In this document: positions 7,978 to 16,850 of the stretch, piece after piece
Layout of the letters: each line of letters starts with the position of its first letter
How positions within the stretch are numbered: position 1 is the first letter of the stretch
DNA from: CAZHCA01 sp964530825
GTDB taxonomy: Bacteria > Bacteroidota > Bacteroidia > Chitinophagales > Saprospiraceae
DNA length: 64,000 bases
Assembly (NCBI GenBank): GCA_964530825.1
Contig: CAZHCA010000008.1
Location: 106,754 to 170,753 of the forward strand
Reading direction: 5' to 3'
Translations under genes and position numbers: made by a program
Notes under the pieces: generated by a model
What the model was told of the DNA's origin: nothing
The model's input: only the letters and a program-made list of their open reading frames with translations
Databases searched by the model: none

Positions 7978-10401
7978 ATGCATTTACCGAAAATCTTACT
8001 TTTGATGCTGTTCGTTGCCTACAGCACTACTTTCTTTGCCCAGGATGATATGGCTTACAAAACCCCGCCCGAACCGATAAAGAGCTTGGTGGATGCCCCT
8101 CAGTCACCGGCCGTCACGACGAGTCCCGACGGCCAGCGCATGGTGCTGATCGAGCGTCCCGGCTATCCTTCTATCGAAGAGTTGGCACAGCCCGAACTGC
8201 GGCTGGCCGGTTTGCGGATGAACCCTCGAACGAACGGTCCTAGCCGAACGACCTCTTACACAGGCGTGCAGGTGTTGGAAATCGCTACCGGCGAAAAATC
8301 GGCTGTCGAAGGATTACCGGAAAATCCACGCCTGGGCAACTTTGCCTGGTCACCTAAAGGTAAATATGTGGCCCTGACCAATACGACTCAGGAGGGGATT
8401 GAACTTTGGATTCTCGATATGGACAAAAAAGAAGTGCGCCGACTTACCGACCGCATGCTGAACGACGCCCTTTCCGGGCGCCCCTTCGCCTGGATCGACG
8501 AGTTCACCCTAGCCGCTAAGTGCATTCCGGCCGACCGGGAGCCCAGACCCGAAGAGCCGCTGGCACCTAAGGGGCCCATCGTGCAGGAGTCGAAGGGCCA
8601 AAAGACCACCCTGCGCACCTACCAGGACCTGTTGGCCAATAATTACGACGAACTCTTGTTTGAGTACTACACGACTTCTGAGTTGCTCAAGATCGACGTA
8701 CGGACGGGGAGCGCGCTTGATTTGAATAAAACGGGAATCATCCGTTCGGTCGCACCCTCGCCCAACAGCGAATACTTGCTGGTGAGTACTATTCGCCGAC
8801 CGTTCTCCTACCTCGTACCCTACTACCGTTTCCCGACCACTTACGATGTTATTGATGGCACGGGAAACCTGGTTAAACGCGTTGCCGATTTACCCCTGAT
8901 CGAGCAATTACCCCAGGGCTTCGGCGCAGTGCCTGAGGGACCGCGCAGTATGGGTTGGCGCCCCGATCAGCCGGCCACGCTCTATTGGGTAGAAGCCCAG
9001 GACGGGGGTGACCCCAAGGTGGAGACCGATCTGCGGGACCGGTTATTTTACCTGGCAGCCCCTTTCGAAGCGGAGCCCACCGCCGGCATTCCATTCTCGC
9101 TTCGGTTCAGCGGTATCAACTGGGGGCAAGAGGGGCTTTCGGTAGCATACGAGTTTTGGTGGCCCACCCGCCAGGTCAAAACGAGCTTCTTTCGGCCCGG
9201 CGAACCCAACTCAAAAACGACATTTGACGAGCGTTCCTACCAGGACCGATACAATGACCCCGGTAGTTTCGTTACGGAACAAAATGCATTTGGCCGGTCC
9301 GTGCTGTTAAAAGACGAAAACACACTTTACCTGACCGGTGCCGGCGCCTCTCCGGAGGGGGATCGGCCTTTCTTGAAGGCCTACGATTTGACAACCGGCG
9401 ACGCTAAAGAGCTGTGGCGTTCTGAAGCGCCTTATTACGAGCGGGTGATCGAGGTGCTCGATGCTAAAGAGGGAACCATGATCACCAACCGGCAGTCGAC
9501 CGATGAGCCGCCCAATTACTATTTACGTAATTGGAAGACAGGCGAATCGACGGCCCTGACCAGCTTTCCGCATCCTTACCCGGCCCTGCAGGAAGTAGAA
9601 AAAGAGGTTGTAAAATTTGAACGCGGCGACGGCTTGGAGCTGCAGGGGGATCTTTATTTACCGCCGGGCTACGATCCAGCGCGCGACGGCCGCTTGCCAG
9701 TTCTGATGTGGGCCTATCCGCGCGAGTACAAGAGTCGCGGCGATGCTGGGCAGGTGAGCGGGTCACCCTATCAATTTACCCGCTTGTACTGGGGTTCGCC
9801 TATCTACTGGGTCACGCGTGGCTACGCGGTATTCGATCGCGTATCCATGCCCGTGATCGGTGAGGGAGACACCGAGCCCAACGATCGTTTTCGCGAGCAA
9901 CTGGTAGCTAATGCCGAAGCAGCCATCAAAATCCTGGACGATCGTGGAGTAGCCGATCCAGAACGCGTTGGGGTCGGCGGGCATTCTTACGGCGCCTTTA
10001 TGACGGCAAATTTGCTGGCGCATTCCGATCTGTTTGCTGCCGGCATCGCACGCAGCGGTGCTTACAACCGAACCTTGACGCCCTTTGGCTTCCAAGCCGA
10101 GGAACGCACCTACTGGGATGCTCCAGAGATTTACTATACCATGTCACCCTTTATGCACGCCGACAAGATCAACGAGCCCCTGTTGATGATCCACGGCGAG
10201 GCTGACAACAACAGCGGCACCTTCCCAATTCAGAGTGAGCGCATGTACGAGGCGATCAACGGGCTCGGGGGTAAAGCCCGATTAGTCATGCTGCCCCACG
10301 AGAGTCATGGTTATGCTGCACGCGAATCGATCCAGCACATGCTTTGGGAAATGGATCAGTGGTTAGAGCAATACGTCAAGCATAAAGCTGCCCAACCTTA
10401 G
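7978..10401 (+). CDS. Secreted S9-family serine peptidase (prolyl oligopeptidase fold)
   Basis: An 807-residue exported peptidase. Residues 1-21 (MHLPKILLLMLFVAYSTTFFAQ) form a Sec signal peptide ending in an Ala-Gln site typical of Bacteroidota. A beta-propeller takes up about residues 50-530, and the C-terminal alpha/beta-hydrolase domain about 550-800. The triad can be read off: Ser670 in GGHSYGAFM, Asp743 in GEADNNSGTF and His777 in ESHGYAAR. Overall it is most like the glutamyl endopeptidase / acylaminoacyl-peptidase branch of S9. It probably works in the periplasm on peptides. A long perfect hairpin without a T tract follows the stop codon. Confidence 0.93.
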   Translation: MHLPKILLLMLFVAYSTTFFAQDDMAYKTPPEPIKSLVDAPQSPAVTTSPDGQRMVLIERPGYPSIEELAQPELRLAGLRMNPRTNGPSRTTSYTGVQVLEIATGEKSAVEGLPENPRLGNFAWSPKGKYVALTNTTQEGIELWILDMDKKEVRRLTDRMLNDALSGRPFAWIDEFTLAAKCIPADREPRPEEPLAPKGPIVQESKGQKTTLRTYQDLLANNYDELLFEYYTTSELLKIDVRTGSALDLNKTGIIRSVAPSPNSEYLLVSTIRRPFSYLVPYYRFPTTYDVIDGTGNLVKRVADLPLIEQLPQGFGAVPEGPRSMGWRPDQPATLYWVEAQDGGDPKVETDLRDRLFYLAAPFEAEPTAGIPFSLRFSGINWGQEGLSVAYEFWWPTRQVKTSFFRPGEPNSKTTFDERSYQDRYNDPGSFVTEQNAFGRSVLLKDENTLYLTGAGASPEGDRPFLKAYDLTTGDAKELWRSEAPYYERVIEVLDAKEGTMITNRQSTDEPPNYYLRNWKTGESTALTSFPHPYPALQEVEKEVVKFERGDGLELQGDLYLPPGYDPARDGRLPVLMWAYPREYKSRGDAGQVSGSPYQFTRLYWGSPIYWVTRGYAVFDRVSMPVIGEGDTEPNDRFREQLVANAEAAIKILDDRGVADPERVGVGGHSYGAFMTANLLAHSDLFAAGIARSGAYNRTLTPFGFQAEERTYWDAPEIYYTMSPFMHADKINEPLLMIHGEADNNSGTFPIQSERMYEAINGLGGKARLVMLPHESHGYAARESIQHMLWEMDQWLEQYVKHKAAQP

Positions 10402-10419
10402 AAGGTTTGTTTTTACAGC

Positions 10420-10458
10420 GGCGCATTGGCGATTCGGTTGATCCGGCGCCAATGCGCC
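10420..10458. repeat. Twelve-base perfect inverted repeat downstream of the S9 peptidase gene
   Basis: GGCGCATTGGCG (10420-10431) and CGCCAATGCGCC (10447-10458) are exact reverse complements around a 15-base loop. No T run follows on either strand, so a simple intrinsic terminator is unlikely. It could protect the 3' end of the peptidase message or be one copy of a dispersed palindrome; no second copy was seen in this window. Confidence 0.6.
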
Positions 10459-10594
10459 CCTTCCATTACAGCCCGGGTTTTACCAGCAAATGAAAAAATC
10501 AACCTTCCGGCTGACGAAAATCAACGGTAGGGTTAGGGAGCAGCACTAACTTTTAGCCGATAATGCTCCCTATTATTCATTAAACCTAGCGACT

Positions 10595-10729
10595 ATGTTT
10601 CTCGTCAACTGGCTGGAATCGAATATCCTAATGATCTTCACGACAGTTGTTCTGGTGGGTATTCCCGTAGTTATTTTAGCTGTAGCTTTTTCCAAAAAAT
10701 CAGACAACACGCCGGAAGGCGGCCAATAG
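10595..10729 (+). CDS. Small single-pass membrane protein, 44 residues
   Basis: A short open frame starting ATG TTT CTC GTC AAC and ending TAG. The product starts MFLVNWLESNILMIFTTVVL, has one hydrophobic helix at about residues 11-32, then a charged, soluble tail (SKKSDNTPEGGQ). The amphipathic start, the clean single membrane helix and the lysines directly after it are what a real small membrane protein looks like. I do not recognise the family. It lies alone between the S9 peptidase and queD genes, 107 bases before queD. It could be a subunit-like peptide of a membrane complex, but nothing nearby says which. Confidence 0.55.
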   Translation: MFLVNWLESNILMIFTTVVLVGIPVVILAVAFSKKSDNTPEGGQ

Positions 10730-10836
10730 GGCAAAAGATATTCTTTTCGGCGGAACGTAGGCGCTGATGCCGGCATCCTCTTTTTGTTGCGGATCTACGG
10801 CAAAAGCACTAAGTTTCTGCCGAAAGGAAATCGACC

Positions 10837-11199
10837 ATGGAAATATTTAAGGAATTTGTATTCGATGCGGCGCATTACTTACCCAATGTACCACCCGATC
10901 ACAAGTGCGCGCGTATGCACGGTCACACTTACCGGGTGCGCATCTGCCTGTCCGGATCTTTAGATCCCCACCTGGGGTGGGTAGATGATTTTGCGACCAT
11001 TAAAAAATACTGGAAACCTTTAGAGGATCGCCTGGATCACTATGTCATCAATGACATTCCCGGATTGGAAAATCCCACTGCCGAACATATTGCCATTTGG
11101 ATTTGGCGGCATTTGGCGCCTGATTTAACAAAACTGGCTCGGGTGGAAGTATATGAGACGCCGACCAGTGGCGTTGTATACCGTGGAGAGTATGAGTAA
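10837..11199 (+). CDS. queD: 6-pyruvoyl-tetrahydropterin synthase / 6-carboxy-tetrahydropterin synthase family (QueD)
   Basis: A 120-residue tunnelling-fold enzyme. Zinc ligands are His13, His28 and His30 (FDAAHYLP; ARMHGHTY) and the catalytic cysteine is Cys24 in HKCARMHGHTY. The C-terminal PTSGVVYRGEYE carries the pterin-anchoring Glu region. The C-x3-H-x-H spacing is that of QueD, which makes 6-carboxy-5,6,7,8-tetrahydropterin from dihydroneopterin triphosphate on the way to queuosine. No other queuosine genes are adjacent, so the pathway placement rests on the family alone. Confidence 0.93.
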   Translation: MEIFKEFVFDAAHYLPNVPPDHKCARMHGHTYRVRICLSGSLDPHLGWVDDFATIKKYWKPLEDRLDHYVINDIPGLENPTAEHIAIWIWRHLAPDLTKLARVEVYETPTSGVVYRGEYE

Positions 11200-11463
11200 T
11201 GTCATAGGGAGAGTCGTCAGCAGCACAACCTCTGCTTTGCAGGTTGACTTACTTGCGAAAGGTAAACAAGCACCACGTATTTTTCGTTGTAGATGGCAAT
11301 TTTCTGCATAGGTATGATTATAATAAAATAGATCAGGTTTTTCAGGGATGACGGTAATTCCTTTTCATCTCTCTGGTAGGCTCAAAGGTCTTAGCACCTG
11401 ATCCAGTAGCATAGAAACGCGAGGCATTAGCCACCCTACATTTTTACCTTTACAATCGGCGAT
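11200..11463. other. Intergenic region between queD and the PLP enzyme gene
   Basis: No supported gene. A 30-codon minus-strand frame (11217-11309, MQKIAIYNEKYVVLVYLS...) has credible-looking amino acids but no other support. Near 11230-11246 the bases AACCT...AGGTT could form a short hairpin after queD. TACCTTTA at about 11449, close before the next gene, resembles a -7 box but is not exact. Confidence 0.35.
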
Positions 11464-12975
11464 ATGATTACGGAAATCACGAAACAATCGATCAAGGCGC
11501 TACCCGCAGAGGGGCTCCCACACGACGCCGTGCTGGAAGAATTAGCCACGCTGAAGGCGGACGATTTGCGGTGGCAGGACGGGCGCACCTGGAGTATGGT
11601 TTATCACGTAGACGAGGCCCACCTCGAGCTGGTGAAGCGGGCCTACAACCAATACCTTTCGGAAAATTATCTCAATCCCTTTGCTTTCCAAAGCTTGCAA
11701 AACATGGAAAAAGCGGTGATTGCCATGACAGCAAATATGCTGAATGGGGGAGAGCAGGCAACGGGCACCATGACTTCGGGCGGTACGGAAAGCATCTTTA
11801 TGGCTGTTTACGCCTATCGCGAACGCGCCAGGCAGCGGTCCGCCCGAATCAAGGCTCCGGAAATGGTCATACCGGCTTCAATACATCCGGCTTTTGAAAA
11901 GGCCGCACACCTTTTGGGAATTAAAGTGCGCAAGGCTCCTGTAGATGGGCAGCTGTGCGCTAACCCGGTAGCTATCGAGCAACTAATCAATAAGAATACT
12001 ATCCTGCTTGCGGCTTCGGCCCCGTCCTATCCGCATGGCGTCCTGGATCCAATCGAGCACATCGGAGCTTTGGCGCAGAAGTACCGCCTTCCGTTGCACG
12101 TCGATAGCTGCATCGGCGGCTTCATGCTACCCTGGGTAGAGCGCCTGCGTCCCGGAATTCCTCCCTGGGACTTTCGCGTGCCCGGCGTAACCTCCATCTC
12201 TGCCGATGTACACAAATTCGGATATGCCGCCAAAGGGGCTTCGGTGCTGCTTTACCGAAGTATAGCGTATTTGAAACATCAATTTTACGTAGCGACCGAA
12301 TGGTCGGGTGGAATCTACGTTTCCCCGACTTTCCTGGGTACCCGGCCGGGGGGCGCTATTGCAGCTGCCTACGCCTCCATGAAGGCTTTGGGAGAAAACG
12401 GATACATGAGAATCGCGAAACGGGTGCTGGATGGTGCCGATCAGCTCATAGCCGGTCTGCGGGAAATACCGGAAATCCAGGTACTGGGCGATCCTTGCAT
12501 GAATATCATAGCCTTTACCACGCGCAACAATCAACCCGACATTTACGTCATTGCCGATCAGCTGCAAACCAAGGGGTGGAGTGTTGACCGCCAGCAAAGT
12601 CCCAACTGTATTCACCTGACGGTGCAGACACTCAATTTAGCTGCAATAGGGAACTACCTCAACGATCTACGAAAAGCCATTAGTTTCGCCAAAACCCATC
12701 CGAAAGCTGTTGCCCAGGGCAACGCTGCTTTATACGGCCTGATGGCTCGTATCCCTTTTCGCGGGATGGTAGAAAAAAACGTGCGCAAAGTATTCGAAGA
12801 ATTGTACAGCCCCGAAAGTGGCTCCAAGCAGCAAACCGGCGGACAACTGGAAGAAGAGGAGGCGCTTGCCGACGACTTTTCGGGACCCGGCTGGATGGGA
12901 AAAGCCAACTACGTACTGAGCCGCATTCATCAAATTCTCAACCGTTGGAAGCGAAAAACGCAAAAGAACGTCTGA
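11464..12975 (+). CDS. PLP-dependent decarboxylase-family enzyme, sphingosine-1-phosphate-lyase-like
   Basis: A 503-residue fold-type I PLP enzyme of the group II decarboxylase family. TMTSGGTESIFMAVYAYRE is the phosphate-binding and cofactor-stacking region, HVDSCIGGFMLPW supplies the aspartate facing the pyridine nitrogen, and Lys251 in SADVHKFGYAAKGASV is the internal aldimine lysine. The SADVHKFGYAxKG block is closest to sphingosine-1-phosphate lyases rather than to glutamate or aromatic decarboxylases. Many Bacteroidota make sphingolipids, so a lyase cleaving phosphorylated long-chain bases to an aldehyde and phosphoethanolamine is plausible. Unlike the eukaryotic enzyme it has no N-terminal membrane helix. 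The last 60 residues are highly charged and variable. Substrate is inferred. Confidence 0.86.
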   Translation: MITEITKQSIKALPAEGLPHDAVLEELATLKADDLRWQDGRTWSMVYHVDEAHLELVKRAYNQYLSENYLNPFAFQSLQNMEKAVIAMTANMLNGGEQATGTMTSGGTESIFMAVYAYRERARQRSARIKAPEMVIPASIHPAFEKAAHLLGIKVRKAPVDGQLCANPVAIEQLINKNTILLAASAPSYPHGVLDPIEHIGALAQKYRLPLHVDSCIGGFMLPWVERLRPGIPPWDFRVPGVTSISADVHKFGYAAKGASVLLYRSIAYLKHQFYVATEWSGGIYVSPTFLGTRPGGAIAAAYASMKALGENGYMRIAKRVLDGADQLIAGLREIPEIQVLGDPCMNIIAFTTRNNQPDIYVIADQLQTKGWSVDRQQSPNCIHLTVQTLNLAAIGNYLNDLRKAISFAKTHPKAVAQGNAALYGLMARIPFRGMVEKNVRKVFEELYSPESGSKQQTGGQLEEEEALADDFSGPGWMGKANYVLSRIHQILNRWKRKTQKNV

Positions 12976-13175
12976 GGTCCCGGGCAATCTTTTCCTGTCC
13001 GGCCTCGATTAAGATTAATCCCGCTCGGCTAAAAGCCGGTTGGAATTCGCGAAAAAAGTAAATCGGCGGCTTTGGTATTAAGCAGGATATAAATAACTTC
13101 CCTATTTATGCGTTGAATATCTATTGATCAAACATCGCACCCCGTCCACTTCATTAAACGGATGACTGCTTGGCT

Positions 13176-14897
13176 ATGAATACGCCGGTTATTTTTCTTG
13201 CATTTGCCAATGACCCCGACCAACATTTGCCCCTGCTGGAGCAAGAACGCAAAGACATCTCTTCCTTGCTCATACCCCTGGCGAGTCAGCAGCACTTCCA
13301 GTTTTTTTCAGAGCCGTCGGCTTCTACCGAAGACCTGAGTCAGTATATTACGGAGTTCAAAGATCGGGTTGCGATTTTCCACTACGGCGGACACAGTGAC
13401 AGCACCCGCATTTTCCTTGCCAACCATGAAGCGCATGCTGATGGGGTTGCCCAGCTCCTAGGTCAGCAGGACAACCTCAAGCTGGTTTTTCTCAACGGTT
13501 GCTCTAACCGTGCCCAGGTCGACCTGCTCTTTCAATTGAATATACCGGCCGTTATCGCCACTGCAGTCAATATTGCCGACCGGAGCGCCGTCGTCTTTGC
13601 TAAAAACTTCTACCGGGCGCTATCTACCCAGCACACGATATCGGAAGCGTTTAAGATCGCTGCCGCCAACCATCTGATGGAGAGCGGTCAGGCTGTAGGT
13701 ATCTACCGCGGGGTACAGTTGCCCGGCGGTGAGGGCGAGCAGCTACCCTGGGGGTTATACGTGCGCGAGGGTGTAGACGAAATAATGGATTGGAAGCTGC
13801 CGCAGGAAAGTGCGAACTCCGTTATCATCCGGGGGGCTGGCATGCGGTACCAACCTGGCGAAACCATCAATGAGAAGTTGATCGTCCGGATAGCCAATGC
13901 AATTGCCCCCTTCAGCGTTTTAATTAAGGCGATGATGGAAGAGGCTCGCAGACGCGACCGGGAGCCGAGTATGCGCGACCTGAGAGCAGCTGTGATCGAT
14001 GCTTTCCCTACGCCCATAGGTACCCACTTGCGTAAGCTGGTCATTTCCGAAACCATCAGTACCGAACGCCTCCAGCGCATCGTGAATGTATATACTGTAG
14101 CGTCGGAATTACTGGCTTACACCATGCTGGCCCAACTCTGGGATGCCAAAGTGGAAAATGAGCGCGTACAAATCCCGCAGGAACAGCACGATGTCCTGGT
14201 TAATTTTATCACCCAGGATCCCGGCGCCCAGCAAGAGCGTAACTACGTAGCGATTATCCGCGCGGTAATGGACGTCTTTCAGGTCAACAACATCGAGCCC
14301 TTCGTCGAGGAGTTCGAGGAACTGCAGGCTGAGTTTTACCGGGACAGTAAATTTCAGGCGGCTTACCGCTTTTTGGAGGAAATGAAAAAGGAGCTGCGGA
14401 GTACGATCGCCGCCGACGAAATCGAAAGTTTCTGCGTACAGGCAGAAGACCAACTGGCCACCTTTATCGAGTATACGGGCTTCGCCGCCAAGTACACACT
14501 GGCGACCATCAAAACCATCGAATTGTTAAAGGAGCGGCATAGCACACCCCGCTACCGGCATAATTTAGTGGTCCTGAACCGGCTTACGGCTTCCATTGGT
14601 ATCCTCGATGATACTTTAGTAGCCGATGAATTTACCGATAACAATGCAGTCGTCTTGCTGAAAGATGAAACCACTGTTCACCCCTATCTCAACCTGACGC
14701 CCTTTGTGATCGACGAGAACGCATTGGCCGGGCAGAACAACTCTAAAATTTTCTTCTTCCGCTATCTGAATGATCGCCGCTACCACTACGTCTTCGCTGA
14801 CAATTTGCGCGACCCCCTGCAGGCTACCAGAGAGCTGGATGAGTTTTTAACGACCATGTTCAATAGTTTCCGGCGGCAGGTGGCCGGGCGGGAATAA
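13176..14897 (+). CDS. CHAT-domain caspase-like protease with a large uncharacterised C-terminal region
   Basis: A 573-residue protein. Residues 1-190 form a CHAT domain (clan CD, the caspase/separase fold): His73 in FHYGGHSDS and Cys109 in FLNGCSN are the expected catalytic dyad, and ATAVNIADRSAVVFAKNFYRAL is the standard CHAT segment following the cysteine. Residues about 200-573 are mostly helical and I do not recognise the domain; this part probably couples the protease to the STAND protein encoded next. I prefer the ATG at 13176 over a TTG two codons upstream. There is no signal peptide, so it should be cytoplasmic. It is the first gene of a four-gene set with a 69-base gap to the STAND gene. 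CHAT proteases next to STAND ATPases are known from prokaryotic conflict and cell-death systems; that role is inferred here. Confidence 0.88.
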   Translation: MNTPVIFLAFANDPDQHLPLLEQERKDISSLLIPLASQQHFQFFSEPSASTEDLSQYITEFKDRVAIFHYGGHSDSTRIFLANHEAHADGVAQLLGQQDNLKLVFLNGCSNRAQVDLLFQLNIPAVIATAVNIADRSAVVFAKNFYRALSTQHTISEAFKIAAANHLMESGQAVGIYRGVQLPGGEGEQLPWGLYVREGVDEIMDWKLPQESANSVIIRGAGMRYQPGETINEKLIVRIANAIAPFSVLIKAMMEEARRRDREPSMRDLRAAVIDAFPTPIGTHLRKLVISETISTERLQRIVNVYTVASELLAYTMLAQLWDAKVENERVQIPQEQHDVLVNFITQDPGAQQERNYVAIIRAVMDVFQVNNIEPFVEEFEELQAEFYRDSKFQAAYRFLEEMKKELRSTIAADEIESFCVQAEDQLATFIEYTGFAAKYTLATIKTIELLKERHSTPRYRHNLVVLNRLTASIGILDDTLVADEFTDNNAVVLLKDETTVHPYLNLTPFVIDENALAGQNNSKIFFFRYLNDRRYHYVFADNLRDPLQATRELDEFLTTMFNSFRRQVAGRE

Positions 14898-14966
14898 ATC
14901 AGAGGGTATAAATTTTCCGCATGGCCGAGGGAAAAAAAGTAAAGAAAAACCTCCTATTTTTAGGAT

Positions 14967-16832
14967 ATGAACCGCTCGCCTTTTAAGTTTTTGGATGCCT
15001 ACCAGCGGGAAGATCGGGATATCTTCTTCGGTCGCGATGAGGAGATCGATTCGCTCTACCGCATGAGTTTCCAGAGCAAGCTGCTGCTGGTGTACGGTAT
15101 GTCCGGTACGGGTAAAACCAGCCTCATACAGTGTGGCCTGGCCAATTGCTTTGACACTTCCGACTGGTTCGAGATATTTATCCGGCGCAAAGGCGATATC
15201 AATGCTTCCCTGGTTCGGGAGCTCAAAGCCAGGGACCATAACGAGGCCTTCGAGGAGGACTTTGAGGTGCTCGACATGATCAAATCCCTTTATCTGGATT
15301 ACCTGCGTCCGATTTACCTCATCTTCGACCAATTCGAAGAAGTTTTCATATTGGGTTCAGAGGAAGAAAAAAAGAAATTTGTCGATACCGTAGGGGAACT
15401 GGTCCAGAGCGATTTGCCCTGCAAAATCCTTATTGTCGTGCGGGAAGAATACCTTGGACCGCTTACCGATTTTGAAAAATACCTGCCCAAGCTATTCGAA
15501 AAACGGCTGCGGGTAGAGCCTATGGACCGGACCAATGCCAAGAAAGTCATCCTGGGTACGGCATCCAGCAATAAATTTAACATTCAGTTGGCCGACGAGG
15601 GGGTAGCTGACATGGTGATCGACCAGGTTACCGAAGGCTTTGGTCGGGTGCAGCTACCCTACCTGCAAGTTTTTCTTGATAAAATGTACCGCAAGGCATC
15701 ACAGGAGCGCAATAACGGCGTGGTGTTCGACCGGCAGTTGGTGCGGGAGGTAGGGCGTATTGATGATGTACTGAACAATTTCTTGGATGAGCAAATCGAA
15801 CGGTTCGTCGAGCAGGTGGATACCGAAGAAAATGCGCTTAAATTCCTCAAGCAATTCGTATCGGAAAAAGCGACCAAAATAACCGTAGCCCGGCATGAAA
15901 TAATAGAGCGGTTACCCGAACTGGGGGAGACGCGCATCAATCAATTTATCGATTTTTTTGTTAACCGTCGCATCCTGCGGCCGCTCGACAATGACCAGTA
16001 CGAGTTGGCTCACGATAGCCTGGCGGGCAAGATCTTCCGCACGCCCACCATCGGTGTCTCTATGCCCAACGAGCTGCCGGAAGCGGATTTACCCAATAAA
16101 CCCTACGTTCGTTTTGAACCCTATACGGAAGAAATGGCGCGTCTGTTTTTCGGTCGTAGCGAAGAAGCCAAAGAGCTGTTCCAAAAGGTGGTCAACGAAA
16201 CCCAGATTCGCACTACGCTCGTCTTTGGTCCGCTAGGGGTTGGTAAGACCTCGTTGATTCGGGCTGGATTCATCCCCAGGGTACAACAATTGTTCCCGGT
16301 GCAGTGTGTTCGGATGAGTAAGGAGTGGTTAGCACGCCCCGAAGTGCAGGAACTTCTGGGGGCAGCGCCCGAGCCCGGCCAGGCTCCCAAATTTTCCCGT
16401 CAGGTGTTTACCGAGATAAACGAAGCTTTCCACCGGGATGAGCGGCGCATTCTCATCCTCGACCAGTTCGAAGAGCTCTTTATCTGGGAAGACAATCCGG
16501 CCCGGGAGCGCAACTTTTTTTACCACCTCGGAGAAATGCTGCGCTCGCCCCTCAACTGCGACCTGATCATTGTGGTCCGCGATGAGTTTTTCTCCCAGTT
16601 ACAAGAGCTGGAAGCGGTCATTCCCGGTATTTTGAATGAACAGATGCGGGTTAAACACATCGACCGGGAGGCGGCTACCGAAATCATTCTGCAAACCGCC
16701 CACCATGCCGGTTTAGAGATCGACGATCACCGGGTAATTGACCGGATCATTGAAAGCGTGAGCGACGAAGAGGGCCACATCAACCTGACCTACCTGCAAC
16801 TCTACATGGACCGTTTGTACGAGCAGATATAA
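14967..16832 (+). CDS. Tandem STAND-type ATPase (two nSTAND modules), interrupted by an in-frame stop
   Basis: A 621-residue protein with two similar AAA+/STAND modules. Module 1 has Walker A GMSGTGKTS (44-52) and Walker B YLIFDQFEE (117-125), then a winged-helix part ending near FFVNRRILRPLDNDQYELAHDS. Module 2 has Walker A GPLGVGKTS (421-429) and Walker B ILILDQFEE (495-503). FGRDEE and FGRSEE precede the P-loops in the two modules. Module 2 stops at YLQLYMDRLYEQI, exactly before the linker and winged helix that module 1 has. The missing part is encoded by the next gene, in the same frame, after TAA and six sense codons, so the two frames probably were one protein. STAND ATPases are signal-driven switches that oligomerise on sensing a trigger; this one probably controls the CHAT protease. 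Alternatives are decay, readthrough or sequence error at the TAA. Confidence 0.88.
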   Translation: MNRSPFKFLDAYQREDRDIFFGRDEEIDSLYRMSFQSKLLLVYGMSGTGKTSLIQCGLANCFDTSDWFEIFIRRKGDINASLVRELKARDHNEAFEEDFEVLDMIKSLYLDYLRPIYLIFDQFEEVFILGSEEEKKKFVDTVGELVQSDLPCKILIVVREEYLGPLTDFEKYLPKLFEKRLRVEPMDRTNAKKVILGTASSNKFNIQLADEGVADMVIDQVTEGFGRVQLPYLQVFLDKMYRKASQERNNGVVFDRQLVREVGRIDDVLNNFLDEQIERFVEQVDTEENALKFLKQFVSEKATKITVARHEIIERLPELGETRINQFIDFFVNRRILRPLDNDQYELAHDSLAGKIFRTPTIGVSMPNELPEADLPNKPYVRFEPYTEEMARLFFGRSEEAKELFQKVVNETQIRTTLVFGPLGVGKTSLIRAGFIPRVQQLFPVQCVRMSKEWLARPEVQELLGAAPEPGQAPKFSRQVFTEINEAFHRDERRILILDQFEELFIWEDNPARERNFFYHLGEMLRSPLNCDLIIVVRDEFFSQLQELEAVIPGILNEQMRVKHIDREAATEIILQTAHHAGLEIDDHRVIDRIIESVSDEEGHINLTYLQLYMDRLYEQI

Positions 16833-16850
16833 ACGAAAGCGTCAATAAAC

